Positions 38,185-49,807 of a stretch of 64,000 nucleotides of DNA are shown here, one piece after another; within the stretch, counting starts at the first letter, position 1; every line of letters begins with the position of its first letter. The DNA lies in assembly GCF_021130785.1 (NCBI RefSeq), contig NC_060212.1:146035501-146099500 (forward strand). Reading direction: 5' to 3'. This DNA comes from Homalodisca vitripennis (Eukaryota; Arthropoda; Insecta; Hemiptera; Cicadellidae). Both the position numbers and the translations under genes were made by a program. The notes below the pieces were generated by a model. The model ran no database searches and was not told where the DNA came from. It saw only the letters and a program-made list of their open reading frames with translations.

Positions 38185-38853
38185 TAGTTATTAACATTTT
38201 GTTAAAAAAAAAAACACAAATGTTTTACTTTACTCCTGAAAAAGTACTGCTTCTATGCACATTAGGTGGGGAAACTAAATTTTTCTCGATTAAATCACGG
38301 TTTTCGCAATTGCACACTTTTTGTAGGTGTACTGCACTGTTGTAATGCTCCACTACAATGTTTGCACAATATTGTTTTATCAACCTCTAAAAAATCAAAT
38401 AACTGAAAACCTCTATAGCATTCATCAATCTTTACAAAAACTAAGATCCTGTATGCAGGAAATTGGCTCTTTCCAGATGATTTCCTTGCTCTTTCCTTTT
38501 ACATCTTTTAAAGAAAATATTTAGCATCTGCCTGAAGAGAGTCTGTCTAGGATACAAGGATTTTTTCAGATTTTTAAATGTTGGTCTATCTCAGAGGTGT
38601 GTTCTGGCACCACTCTTTTTAACATCACACTACAAACACTCCATTATTTGATAAAGTTTAATTTTTGCTGATAGTATTGTGCTAGTCAGTCAGCACAGGG
38701 AATTGTTTTAAAAAGTTTCTTAGCTATTCTCTCTGACTTCTTTTGAAAGTGGAGAATATACAAAAAGCACAAAGACAGAACTGACCTGTTCAAGATACAA
38801 TTGTTACAACATAGAGAAACGTTACTAAAGTTCTGGATACCGTAACATTACTA

Positions 38854-39504
38854 TTAACCCTCTCTTGGGCATTCGCGTCAAACTGTCTCGACAGGAAGGC
38901 TGGCGCTAAGTCCCATCACCACCTGCTTTATCATTACTCTCTACATTGTGCTCCTATCATACAACTACTTTTGGAACTGATAATTGAGATATCCTATTGG
39001 CAGTACTGTTTTCCTTGTTCATTTCATGTTTTATGCCTAGTGATACTATTTAAAATTAATGTATGAAACATTTTATTAATCTTTTCATTAACAGTGATTT
39101 AGCTGTTTTTCATCAAAATTCCAACTTCTTTTGCTATTTTATAGAATTATTAGATCTATTTTGTAACTTTGTGCAACTACTGTTTTTCTGGCATATTGTT
39201 ATGTTGTTTTTACAGTTCTTCATATCAAGACAGCTAGTCTTATCTTAATATAACAATATGAACAAACATATCTTACACAAGTGAATTTTCATTTAGATTT
39301 AGTTTATCCTATAGATTTGATAATTTTTCAAATTTAAACATGTTATAGAGTTTAGTAATACTTACAATGATGTAATAGCATATGACAGTTTTCGTTGAAT
39401 AGAGTTGTTAAAATAATAAAACACGAGAGTGTTCACCGTTAGTGGATCGGCCCAATTGGTAACACCAGAAGCGTGTTACTGTAATTCGATCGGGAGAGGG
39501 TTAA
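38854..39504 (+). mobile_element. TTAA MITE, second family
   Basis: TTAA at 38854-38857 and 39501-39504 with CCCTCTC at the left and its inverse GAGAGGG at the right. The segment near 38925-39010 (CATTACTCTCTACATTGTGC, ATCCTATTGGCAGTACT) recurs on the minus strand at 47257-47436. No coding capacity recognised. Confidence 0.7.
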
Positions 39505-41099
39505 CTCTAGTAGAAATGGCAGTTTATTTTTCTCTAACTGGCAGGGTTGTTTTTTTGGCTGTTTCCAGACTGTTTTTATAACATGTTAGTTGTAAATGTA
39601 CATATACTTGGTATCCTTACACTCAAAAGGAACCGTAGAATACATGGATCTGTAATACTCTCCGTAGTAGAAACATGTCACATTTTCTTTGTAAAACAAA
39701 TAAAAATAGTGTGTAAAAAATTATGGTTGCCTGTAAAGTCGGTTTTACGGGCGAAGATTTTACGTGACAACGTCTTTTTCTCGGTAGAATATTTATTGAT
39801 ATGAATATTATTAAATTGCACAATAGGAACAAGGAATTGAATGAAAATAAGAATTGCACAAATTTTAACTATAGAAATATATTTTGTTTACTAAAACATT
39901 GTACATAATTTGAAATTAATTAAAATTTGTTATTGTAAATGGTAAAGTTGAATAAAACATTTACTAAAATTGGAATTTGAAATTCGTGCTAAACACAGTT
40001 AAATTCTAACTCCGCGCGTGGTGATTGGTCGGTTTAGTTCGTTTGTTTGGTCGCACTGTTATGTTATGACAGGTTAGAGGTTATAATTTGTTATTTTAAA
40101 TGTTTGACTAGCAATACGCGCTGTTTCTTCTCAATCGACTGAATTACGATTGATTGCAGAGTGATTTAAACTAATAATTTACTTAACACTATCAACATTT
40201 GTCAATAGTATGACATAACCTATAAACTCAGTTTCTCAACTTTTGTGTCAATCTAACAATTAATCAATCAATCATAGTTTACGATAATGAAATATCAGTG
40301 TACAAATTATTTACCTTTATTGTTGTAGTTGTTGTAAATGACGAATCTAAGCACTCTACATTTTCACGAATAAACATAGTTATCTGCTTTATCCCGTGCG
40401 GATCCCGTGCGGCGGACCCACTGGACGGGCATCGTAACGTTACCGGGCGTTACACTTTTTCATGAGTGACTCCGAGCCGCAACCTAATTTAAGACGTTGT
40501 CACGTCAAAAATAAAAAGGTGTGTGGGGTTTACCTAGGAAAGATAGTAAAGTAAATACGTTTTGAATACCAAGATAGCCAATTACATTCTAAATATGTTC
40601 TAGTTTGTGAATACACGTAGTTTTATGTATATGGTTTGTCTATGGTTTTAGTATATGGTTTGTGGTACATAAACTGGAAGTAGTACGTAACACTCTAAAT
40701 TTGTTAGCATGGAAAAAACTTTTAGCATATGAAATTATAGCATATAACACGTGACATTGATGGAAGTCAGAATTAGTTTATGGTGTATTGTCCAACGTTG
40801 ATGATGCCATATGAAGAAAGTCAGCTTCGCGGTGTGGTTAATAATCGTTCTAACTGCCCTCATACGTTGTGTGCCATACGTCGTACTTGATGATTAGATG
40901 GATGTCCGATGTAGGTTAAGATGAAGGTGTTGAATTATGTTATATGATGTGGTTCCAGTTCATAGTAAGGTTATGTTAGCCGGTACACATGGTCACTCAC
41001 TGCATATGTTGAAAAACCCATGTCATTGAATTTTGTTAGCGCATGTAGTTGTTTGGATTTTTTGCACAATTTTATATACGATGAGTAGATCGAAACCAG

Positions 41100-41450
41100 T
41101 TTGCGGAGAAAAAAAACCCATTAGTTGCTGGAGTAAAGTTTTACAATAGTATCCCCGAAAATATCAAAAGCACTCCTAATGTCAAATTGTTCAGATTAAA
41201 ATTAAAAGAATATCTTGTTGACAAAACATTATACTCACTTAATGAGTTTTTTTAAAGCAGTGTGGAATAAACTATAGATTATTGGTTAAATATTAATTAT
41301 ACTTTTGATTATATACATACTGTTTTAGCAAATTGACTTATGTATTTAGTTCTTAAATCTAAGTTCATACTATTGACACCGTTTATATTTGTATATTTAT
41401 TCTTGTAATGTAATGTGCAAATGGTAAATGAAGATTGTTTTGAATTTGAA
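41100..41450 (+). mobile_element. LINE 3'-end remnant
   Basis: The plus strand reads LVAGVKFYNSIPENIKSTPN then LFRLKLKEYLVDKTLYSLNE, the final blocks of a LINE reverse transcriptase, and then a stop at about 41253. A non-coding tail runs to GAATTTGAATT near 41440. It is strongly 5'-truncated. Confidence 0.65.
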
Positions 41451-42627
41451 TTAGATAACTTGATTGTGAAGTGATTCCAATCTAGGTCTGGCTGTCAGTA
41501 AAAAACACAGTGTACTCACAATTAGATGATCTCCAGGATAATAAATTTCTATATATTTCACCTATGTAAATTTTTGTGTGTATTGTAACGTAATTCCATT
41601 TACTAATTTTATTTACTTGAACATGTGACTCTGATGATCGGTATAACGCTTGCTCTTTCACAACATGATTAAAACTAAGTATATTCAGATACAAATTGAA
41701 CTATATTTATCTAACTATATAATCTAACTATAATTTCCAATAGGCACTTCACAAATTTAATCGAAATAAAATTTTATAAAAATATATATGCTTTCTAGCA
41801 CAAGGTATACCTATACACATCCTCTCTCTTTAATAGATCAGGCAAGAAGAAGGCTGGCAATCCGCTACAGCTGCCGGGTCTACAGACCGGAAGTTGTGTG
41901 TTCTTTCAGCCTCCGACCCAAACTAATACTTTTTACCTTGAAGTTCGTTAATATCGCCAACAGATTAAAAATTTTTTTAGTGGTTATCGCAATTAAATAA
42001 CTCAAATCTATTCCAGTATAAAGTTGACTTATCTTTTGCTTTATTAATTATTTTAGATTTGCATGTAATAATCAGCTCTTTGTGATACACGAAAACTTCT
42101 GTCACCTATCTTGCCAATAAACAATAACAGAAAACATGACGAAGTTCTGTCAGAAAATTTCGAGTTAACAAAATATATATGAACGAACTGATCATCATTG
42201 GTTTTTGGACTGTTACTGTTATCACTATTATAGAAACAAATAATTTCACTATGTTATTCAGCTATCTATGAAGTTTTCAGTGATATATAAATTGTATGGT
42301 TGTTCATCTGAGTATGTGTACTATAGTAAACAACAACAAATAATGCAAATTGACGGATAATCCATTGATTGCCATTGTGCCAACACTGTGTAAATAAAGC
42401 AAAACTTATAGAATATTATTTCTTTATTAAATTTTTCCGAATTTACTTTCTAAATTCATTAAAAAGTTCCTCATTACTAATGGGAGATCATCCACTAAAT
42501 GTCTCTAAGCTCTAACCACAAAATTTGTTTATCTGTCAAAAGTATGTAAATATTTACTGAATGCTATTATACTACCAGGTAAATACTTATACGGAATAAG
42601 GACCACCTTATTCATTAGGCCACATGT

Positions 42628-43701
42628 TTAACCCTAGAGCTGGTATGAAACGAATTTTCATCGCCAAAGGCCCGTCCGATTTGGCAACGACGAATATTCG
42701 TCGCCAAAGTAGACATGTACAGTTATTGGAAATTGTAGGCAATTAAGGTCATATAAATGATTTTTATTTGATATATTCTGGAAGAGCAATAACTATAGTA
42801 CCGATTTACTGTTCTTACTTCGATTATTGTCTTCTTTGTTTACCATAAAACATCGTTTTTTTTTTTTTTACAGCTGACGTGAACGTAGTACGGGTCAACC
42901 ACATTGTTGTGAAACTGTAAACAAGTGCCGGGTTTTGTGTTTGAGATTACGAATCCAATAGTATTTGGTGTTGTTATTATTGTTTTTTTTAGCTTTCTTA
43001 TGTTATAGTTTTAGTTGTTCAGTAATGGGTGAAAACTTTAGAGACCGATCAAATGATCTTAGAGAGCTCGCAGGGCGGAATCTAGTGACGCTGAGTGAAA
43101 AATGAAACTTTGTATATATTGTACATATGTAAATAAGGTAAGATTAAAATTTATTATTTTATTTTATTTTTGTTTTAACTGTCTATAAGTATAACTGTCT
43201 ATAACTATATATAAGTATAAATGCAGTCAAGAGATTACGTTTACCCACGAACAATAATATTTATTTAGAAATGTACGCATTTTTGAACATAAAGTAAATA
43301 TGGGTGCTTTTTCATACAAAGCCCTGTAACACATACGTTTTGAGGTAAAAGTTACAATAATTATATATTTTTGGAATCAGAGACAAAATTTGAATAAGTT
43401 ATACATTTACGGTTTTGATGTAAAGTTTATTGCTAAGCAGTTACACAACGGAATATGTACAAAAAAAATTTCCAAAAAACATTTTTCTTACATTTTGTAA
43501 AAAAAATTAAAATATGTTTCCATGGAAACAATAAGATATTGTTATTATAATGCTCTCCGTATAGTTTTGAATACATTGACATATAATAGTTTATATTTGG
43601 ACAAACAGTTATGAAATGTGATACATTATAAGAAACGTCTGCGAGGCTGTTAAAATAGAGCCGCCAGTACAGAGTGACACCATTGCCAGTTCTAGGGTTA
43701 A
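42628..43701. mobile_element. TTAA MITE related to the piggyBac element at 13763
   Basis: TTAA at 42628-42631 and 43698-43701. Ends CCCTAGAGCTGGTATG and the inverse CCAGTTCTAGGG are close to the CCCTAGAACCAGC end of 13763-16910. 1.07 kb, no transposase. A short inverted motif with ATTCGTCG lies just inside the left end. Confidence 0.75.
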
Positions 43702-44731
43702 AATTACCTACTTTGTTTTATTAAGTAATTTTTTGTTACCATGGTAATAAATTTTGTTTAGTTGAATTCTTCATAGGAAATTATTTGATCAAACTTGTGC
43801 TTCAATCCTAGAACTAGCTAAAAACTTCTGGCAAGTCCTTTGTGTGTGATCCCTTGTAGTCAAAAGTGAGTTTTTATTTTGGCAAGGGATTCGTTTATGA
43901 GTATTATTTTTTTCCGCCTTTTGTGGTTTAAGTTTTTGTGTTATATATATATAACTAGAAGAAATTTTACATTCGACAATGACATAATTTTATAGTTTAG
44001 TGTTTCTATTATATTTTTATGTAATTTATATAAGCAACACTATGTAAATATTTACATTTTTTAATACCTATAAACATAGCAAACTTTTGATTACAATTCA
44101 ATCTATTTTGGATTTGGTTTAGATAATTATATTGTTTTTATTGTCATTTTTTTCTTTAGCGAATTCAAAATTCTGATTTAACAATGAAAATAAAATAAAA
44201 TGTACAAATTTTTCAGTAAATCCATGGCAAATCCTGTGGATTAACTCATTTTCTTCAAATTGCAATGTATAAAAGTATTAATTGTAATGATAATTTAGGT
44301 TTTTAATTTTACACAAAATTGCACACCATTTGTTAGAATTTTCCTAATTTAGAAATGTTGTGTATATGATATAAAAGTGCATAAATTTTATTTGTAATTC
44401 TTATAGATATCTTTTTCTGTGTTTTTTATGTAATACATTTTACATATAAAATATTTCACAATTTTTCAAAGTCCTAAGCTTGTAATTTTAGCTCAATGGT
44501 AGGTGTTTATTTCGTTCTACACATAAGAAGAGTGCATAAACTGTTATGAAAAATTATATAATATAAAATTAAAGAGCATTTCTGTCTAAAACATTATGCA
44601 ACATTGTAAGATATGTATGAGAGCACTATTTTTATGAGTTTTTAAAATATACCAAATCATTATCAATGAAGAAAAAAAACTATAATTTGTTTCATATATT
44701 ATTCTTAGATAGGAAGTTACAAACAAGATTA

Positions 44732-47020
44732 TAGTTGAATTAAGAACAGAAGGGTATTGAGAACCCGGCAGCGACGGCCGAGGTTCGGGGCTCTTCGGGA
44801 CCGCGGTCGGCTACAGTGTTGCCAAGTTGTTCTGTCTGACTCGATCATCCACAGCGTTCACATCAACCGCTTCTAGGTAGGGGTGGTTCGCAGCGGAAAC
44901 ATGTGGACACATTTATCGAAGCGATAAATTAATAGCGTTTCGTTGTTTTGAGAATTGTTATTTTAATAAGTAATTGAGTCAGAAATCAAAACCTTTTAAA
45001 GGATTTTTACTGAAACCACGAGTGTATTATTGAAAATATATACATAAGCTTAATAATAATAATTTGAATATGGTACATTTTTATGTTATTAATAGTTAAC
45101 TTCAAAACACCAAGGAGTATAGTGAAAAGAACTAAAATTATATTCGTTAAGTAAATGCAAGTCTGCTATGTTATAAATTATTTACTCAGTCTTATTAGTC
45201 TTAGCAAATCCATTGAAAATAACCACTGTGCCGCGGTCAAAAATCACCTTAAAACAAATAAAGATACTGTAGTTTGAACCTGATTAAAGCTCGTTTAGGA
45301 TAGTATTTTTAAACCAATAAAAGGTATCCTGTTAAAACCGTTATAGGATTAATAATTGTTAATTGTTGAGTCTAAACTTAAATTGCTAGGGTGACCAAAA
45401 TGCAAAAAATTTGCGACTAGGGCGTCAATATCCGACTATGATATGAAATTTCCTTCAGTGTGACTTTTATCGATCAACTTAATGTATGGTGGCAGACGAA
45501 GTACTCGGTGACCATGTTTTCTTCGCAATTTCGTCGACTTCATAATTTGTCTAAGGTTTGTTTCTTTGAATAAGTTCTAACAATTCGGCCTTTTAAACAT
45601 CGCCTTTTTTCATACTGTATGTCATGATTATTTAACCACTCTATTATTTCATCCTTTCTAGAACTGCTGTTAGGTGGTTTTTTAACTACTTTTGAGTGGT
45701 ACTTTGCATTGTCCATTACAATGAGCGAGGGGCCTCGTTAGGTTTGGAAGTAAAGCATCTAGAAACCATTTTTTGAAAAATACTTTGTGGTTTCATCTCT
45801 TCATGATACTCGTTGGTTTTCTTTGATGTAAAAACGTAATGCACAGTTAGGAATAAATCCAGCAGAGCTGCCAGCATGCAAAAGAATTATCCTCCCCCTT
45901 TTCCAACGGGAACAGGAAACGTAACTTCAACAGAATCAATCAGTCCGTCCAATTTTTTTACAGTGCCCAGAATGTACCCAAGTTTCAATCAAGCCAAACT
46001 ATTTCGTCAAAATTTAAATCTGTTATTATTTCTCTAAGAAATCTGCACCTCCAAGCAATGATGTCTCCTCTTTCCATTAATATTTTTACGGCTGCCAAAT
46101 TTTCTTGTGTTTGAAAACCCAATCTCTTCAATATAATGACAACAGATGATTTGCTTCCACGAAAAAGATCTGCTTCTGCAAGTCTTACTTGTAGCTTCCT
46201 TACTGTGGGATACTCTCTTCTTACGAAGAATCCGTAGACATGGTAGACATGGCGGCGGATGGCATCTTTTTGAAAAGCGTCCAGCTCCGTAACAGGCTTA
46301 AACCTCGAATATTTCTTATCGGGAGTGTTCAGTTTCAAGCCACTCTGTTCACTTTGTATTTTCTCCTTTCCAATTCTCACCAACTGTATTTTTTTTCCTA
46401 TCTCCAAAGCCGCAGCAGTTTCTTTCGATAACTTTTTCTACTGGAAGTATCGGTCCTTTGTTAATTTTCTCTCGCTGGAAGTAGTCTCTCACTCGACAAA
46501 CCAAACTCCCGGGATTGGCCTCGCAATGGAACGCTTTTTGTCTCCAACCTTGGTGTAAGGCACACTTATCACGCGAGTGCAGGCCTACCGCGTTTTTTAA
46601 TCACTGTTTCAGTGCTCTGAGACATGGTATGGAATTAACAGTAATTAAATAATATCTGTCACAAAAAATGTAACACTAGAAAAGTACGTGCATACACTTG
46701 TCTTTCAAATAAGGTTTAGTCTTGAAAAAGACTGTTTAAACACTTGGCCACGAACAAACAGAAGCGCAATAACACCACACGAAAACAACATACATAACCA
46801 ACAACCAATAACGTAATGAAGCACGTTTGCTACTGCGCATCACCCAGCTGATACCTACCGGATGACAGCTACAACAGAGGAGACGTGACAACGCTGCTTC
46901 CGTCGAAAAGGAAAGTGCTCGGCTGTGATTGGTGGAGTGGTAGGGCAAGCCTTTGTGAGGCAGTTTCGGCTGTCTTCGGTCGAGCTCGTCCCAATACCCT
47001 TCTGTCTTTAATTTCAACTA
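44732..47020 (-). mobile_element. IS630/Tc1-mariner-related DDE transposon
   Basis: 2289 bp with inverted ends TAGTTGAATTAAGAACAGAA and TAGTTGAAATTAAAGACAGA, both followed by a shared GGGTATTG, and a TA duplication on each side (44730-44731, 47021-47022). The intact junction at 47149-47152 in the neighbouring repeat copy shows the empty site. Transposase is on the minus strand and broken. Confidence 0.85.
45480..46600 (-). pseudogene. IS630-like (DDE_3-type) transposase, broken
   Basis: A continuous piece at 46407-45985 reads MEIGKKIQLVRIGKEKIQ, then ELDAFQKDAIRRHVYHVYGF, FVRREYPTVRKLQVRLAEAD and ...RFLREIITDLNFDEIVWLD. The last D is the first catalytic residue; one extra T just after it shifts the frame, and ETWVHSGH continues in the next frame. 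Further on, GPSLIVMDNAKYHSKVV (second Asp, about 45725-45690) and RKDEIIEWLNNHDIQYE (third acidic block) follow. Upstream, VRDYFQREKINKGPILPVEK gives the N-terminal block. This arrangement matches a DDE transposase type common in arthropod genomes. Not active. Confidence 0.8.
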
Positions 47021-47256
47021 TAGTAATTTTATACAATGGCAAAAGAAGTTGGAAGGAACTATTATGATACACAATTAAACCATTGTCAATGAAGAAAACT
47101 ATAATTTGTTTCATATATTATTCTTAGATAGGAAGTTACAAACAAGATTAGTAATTTTATACAATGGCAAAAGAAGTTGGAAGGAACTATTATGATACAC
47201 AATTAAATCATTGTCAATGAAGAAAACTATAATTTGTTTCATATATTATTCTTAGA

Positions 47257-47436
47257 TAGCATCATTAGGTATTCAATGAACAAAAGTACTGCCAATAGAT
47301 ATTTCTATTAGCAGTTTCAAAAGTAGCCGTATGGTGGCAGCACAAAGCAGAGAGCAATGAAAAAGTAATTGATGGCAATCTGTCGTGATTGGAGCACTAG
47401 GCTCCCTGCCATGGTGATTGCCCAGGTAGGGTTAAT
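47257..47436 (-). mobile_element. fragment of the 38854-family TTAA MITE
   Basis: On the minus strand it starts TTAA, CCCTACCTGGGCAATC and continues with CATTGCTCTCTGCTTTGTGC and ATCTATTGGCAGTACTT, matching the left third of 38854-39504. It is cut off exactly where the 128-bp repeat copy ends. Confidence 0.65.
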
Positions 47437-48889
47437 ACTTCTCCCTTATTTTGATGACGTAATTTGCTAAAAGAGAGCTATCAGTTTCAAATATATTTAC
47501 TTATAAATGGTTTGACTTACAATTTGTGGGAAAACATTGCAAACATATTTTCAAAATTTAACCCTTGACCTGGCAGGTTGTTTTGCCCTAACTGGTACGT
47601 GATGTTTGGGTGAATTGTGTACTGTTTTGATAAGTCATAAAAAATTTTTTCAATAATTTTTTTTATAATGAACTAGAGTTTAAAGCACAATGTGATATAT
47701 AATACAAATCATAAAATAACTTTTTTATAAATAAAAATAAAAATTCCAGTTGTAATAAAATAGAAGAGGGTGGGGTACGTAGGGAATTTAGTTGTGTGAA
47801 TAAATTTACAGTTCAAAGGTAGCAAAAATATCACAAAAATATTCTAGTATTTGAAAATGAATAGTTATGTATGCTTTATTTCATAAATACATTATTCGCA
47901 ATCATGAAAACATAAATTTTAAAAATATTTAAAACAGTTAAGTTTAGGGTTACACAGTTCCAATTTATGCTAACATTTAGCTAAATACATGTTGCCTACA
48001 CTTAACAAACTTTATACACTGAATCTCTCTTCCTTGCACAAAAACAAATTACTAAAACAACAGTACACAAAATCACAAATCATTGGAATTTTAAGTTATG
48101 TACATTAAACGTAGAATTAAATAACTTAGTTTTAACTTAGTAAATAATAACTTAGTAAATAAATTATAAAAGTTCATTTATTGTGAGCTATGCTATTCAA
48201 AAGTTTTGTATAAAAACATAAGGCAAAACTTAAATTTGATCAGATCTTTAGGTAGGTTTTATTTTACACAATAAAATTAAATCATAATGCGTTTTGCTCA
48301 TTAAAATATAACTCTCAAATGTGTTTTGGTGTGTTCAAGTTCAATTAAACAAAGTGTATCAATGCATGAAAACATATAAGACCAAATAAACAAACCATAA
48401 TTTCTTTCAAGAAACTAAACATTTTATTTATTTAATATAAAATCTTTAGTTGTGACATTGCAATTTTATTGTTATTTTCAATTTCAACACACATGTGCCT
48501 TATAATATTAACCGAAAAAGTTAATTTATGATTTATAAAATGGGAGTTCAGTGTAGAAATTCAGCCACACACATACAATAATCACATACATTATTGTGAC
48601 TAACTTGAGGTCACAATATCTACCAAGACCACAATGGATGATTTCTTATCAGTTGAGTATCTTTGTTCACCAATAACTGATAACAGAATGTGAGCTACTT
48701 ATGCATCACGCATGTTTTCAGTGTTCAAATATCTCTTCGTTCTACTCTCCTGAAAGTGATCTTATTGAATGAATTCAGTTTAAGTTTAATATTTTTCAAA
48801 AACTAGTTTAGTGCAAACATGTTGTTGAGATGTTGTGTCTAGTTGAATTGGAGTGGCCTCCACGGAACTGACTTAGTTTGTCGTATTGA

Positions 48890-49011
48890 TAATACCTCCT
48901 TATCGAACTGTGATAATGGCTCAATGGCACTAACGTCTCCCCGTACTCTACTCAGTATTATTGTAAGATGTCGAGTGGACAGTGTCAGATAGTGTGATAA
49001 GTTGTGTCAAA
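48890..49011 (+). promoter_or_regulatory. putative internal promoter / 5' UTR
   Basis: TCAGTA at 48952-48957 is one base from the arthropod initiator TCAGTY and lies 60 bases before the ATG at 49012. Inferred only from the exon that follows. Confidence 0.3.
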
Positions 49012-49096
49012 ATGAGTCGGAGACATAAACAATACAGAGATTCACCTTTAGAGAGTCGTGAATATGTCAAACAGATTACAGCAGTTTTTATTCACA
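49012..49096 (+). CDS. putative alternative first exon of RhoGEF2 (or first exon of a small nested gene)
   Basis: ATG in a CAAAATG context opens MSRRHKQYRDSPLESREYVK then QITAVFIH, with one base carried over a GTGAGT donor (ATTCACA|GTGAGT). Stops lie in frame just upstream. The phase (1) equals that of exon 12, so it can splice to exon 13 (reading ...FIH-T-ERVRRQQEEAEF) or to the possible terminal exon at 49737. Joined to exon 13 it would give a form lacking the RGS-like and C1 domains but keeping the downstream DH-PH. No domain in the 28 residues. Basic N-terminus. The alternative is a chance frame. Confidence 0.5.
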
Positions 49097-49736
49097 GTGA
49101 GTGATTTTTGTGTTCATTTAAAATTCAATTCAATTCAATTGATGTAGTGATTCAGTACCATTATTGCTTGGTAGGAAGGGATTTTTGTATATAAATGTTT
49201 CATTTTTTCCTTAAATTTACAACAGAGTAAATAACACAAGTTTTAGTTGCTATTGTCCCGTATACCCGTGTGTTTGATACAGCTGTTCTATTCAGTTTGC
49301 TAGTCTGTTTCACTTCAAAATGTGCTAAATTCTAGTACAGAAATATGATCTAATTCTACTTGGCTACTTTCATATACTGCTACCTCTGTACCTTTTTGCT
49401 GTAAATATGTCAAAATAATATGGTCATACGTGTAAATGTAATTTACCAGTTTTGTTTGTTGAATGTAGTGGCTGAATTTAGTTTTATAAATGATTCATTC
49501 AACAAATTGATCTTTCATAATTTGTAACCAACGAACGACTTTTTTAATTGATTTTTTTAACTTTTTACAGTATACCTCCCATTTTCTCCATTCCCCTAGA
49601 TCCTCTATTTGTATACAAAAGAATGGGATTTTTATTTGCTTATTATACTGTAATGTAACAATATGTCAAGCATATATTCCTTACAAATGGATTTATTTAA
49701 AATTTAAGCAAATAAACGTCAATTTACGTATTGCAG

Positions 49737-49807
49737 AAAAAAGACAGCAGAGGCTGATACTGAACCACCAAAAAACCCCAACCGTTAAGAAGAAAAACGG
49801 GTTGTGA
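49737..49807 (+). CDS. possible alternative terminal exon with stop and poly(A) signals
   Basis: Acceptor CGTATTGCAG|AAAAAA. In phase 1 it reads (K or E)KRQQRLILNHQKTPTVKKK then NGL and TGA (49805-49807), a lysine-rich tail. AATAAA occurs within about 55 bases (49861) and repeats after that. It could end a 52-residue peptide begun at 49012, or end a RhoGEF2 form after exon 12 (last residues ...LAHEKRQQR), which would lack DH-PH. GC content exceeds its surroundings. No domain recognised. Confidence 0.35.

Larger units (their letters stand above)
44658..47256. repeat. 128-bp tandem repeat, split by a transposon
   Basis: The unit holds GTAATTTTATACAATGGCAA and, in its second half, CTATAATTTGTTTCATATAT plus GGAAGTTACAAACAAGATTA. 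Copies start at 47023 and 47151 (128-bp period, the second incomplete), and the second half of another copy ends at 44731, immediately left of the inserted element. Confidence 0.9.

Noticed and set aside
41080..41110. Third hammerhead-like core (CGATGAG...CGAAAC)
   Set aside because: Lacks the CTGATGA core; only the GAAA side fits.
41835..41950. Possible exon with frame DQARRRLAIRYSCRVYRPEV after an AATAG acceptor in phase with exon 12
   Set aside because: No usable donor follows, and exon 12 already joins exon 13 in frame; the similarity to any family is not evident.
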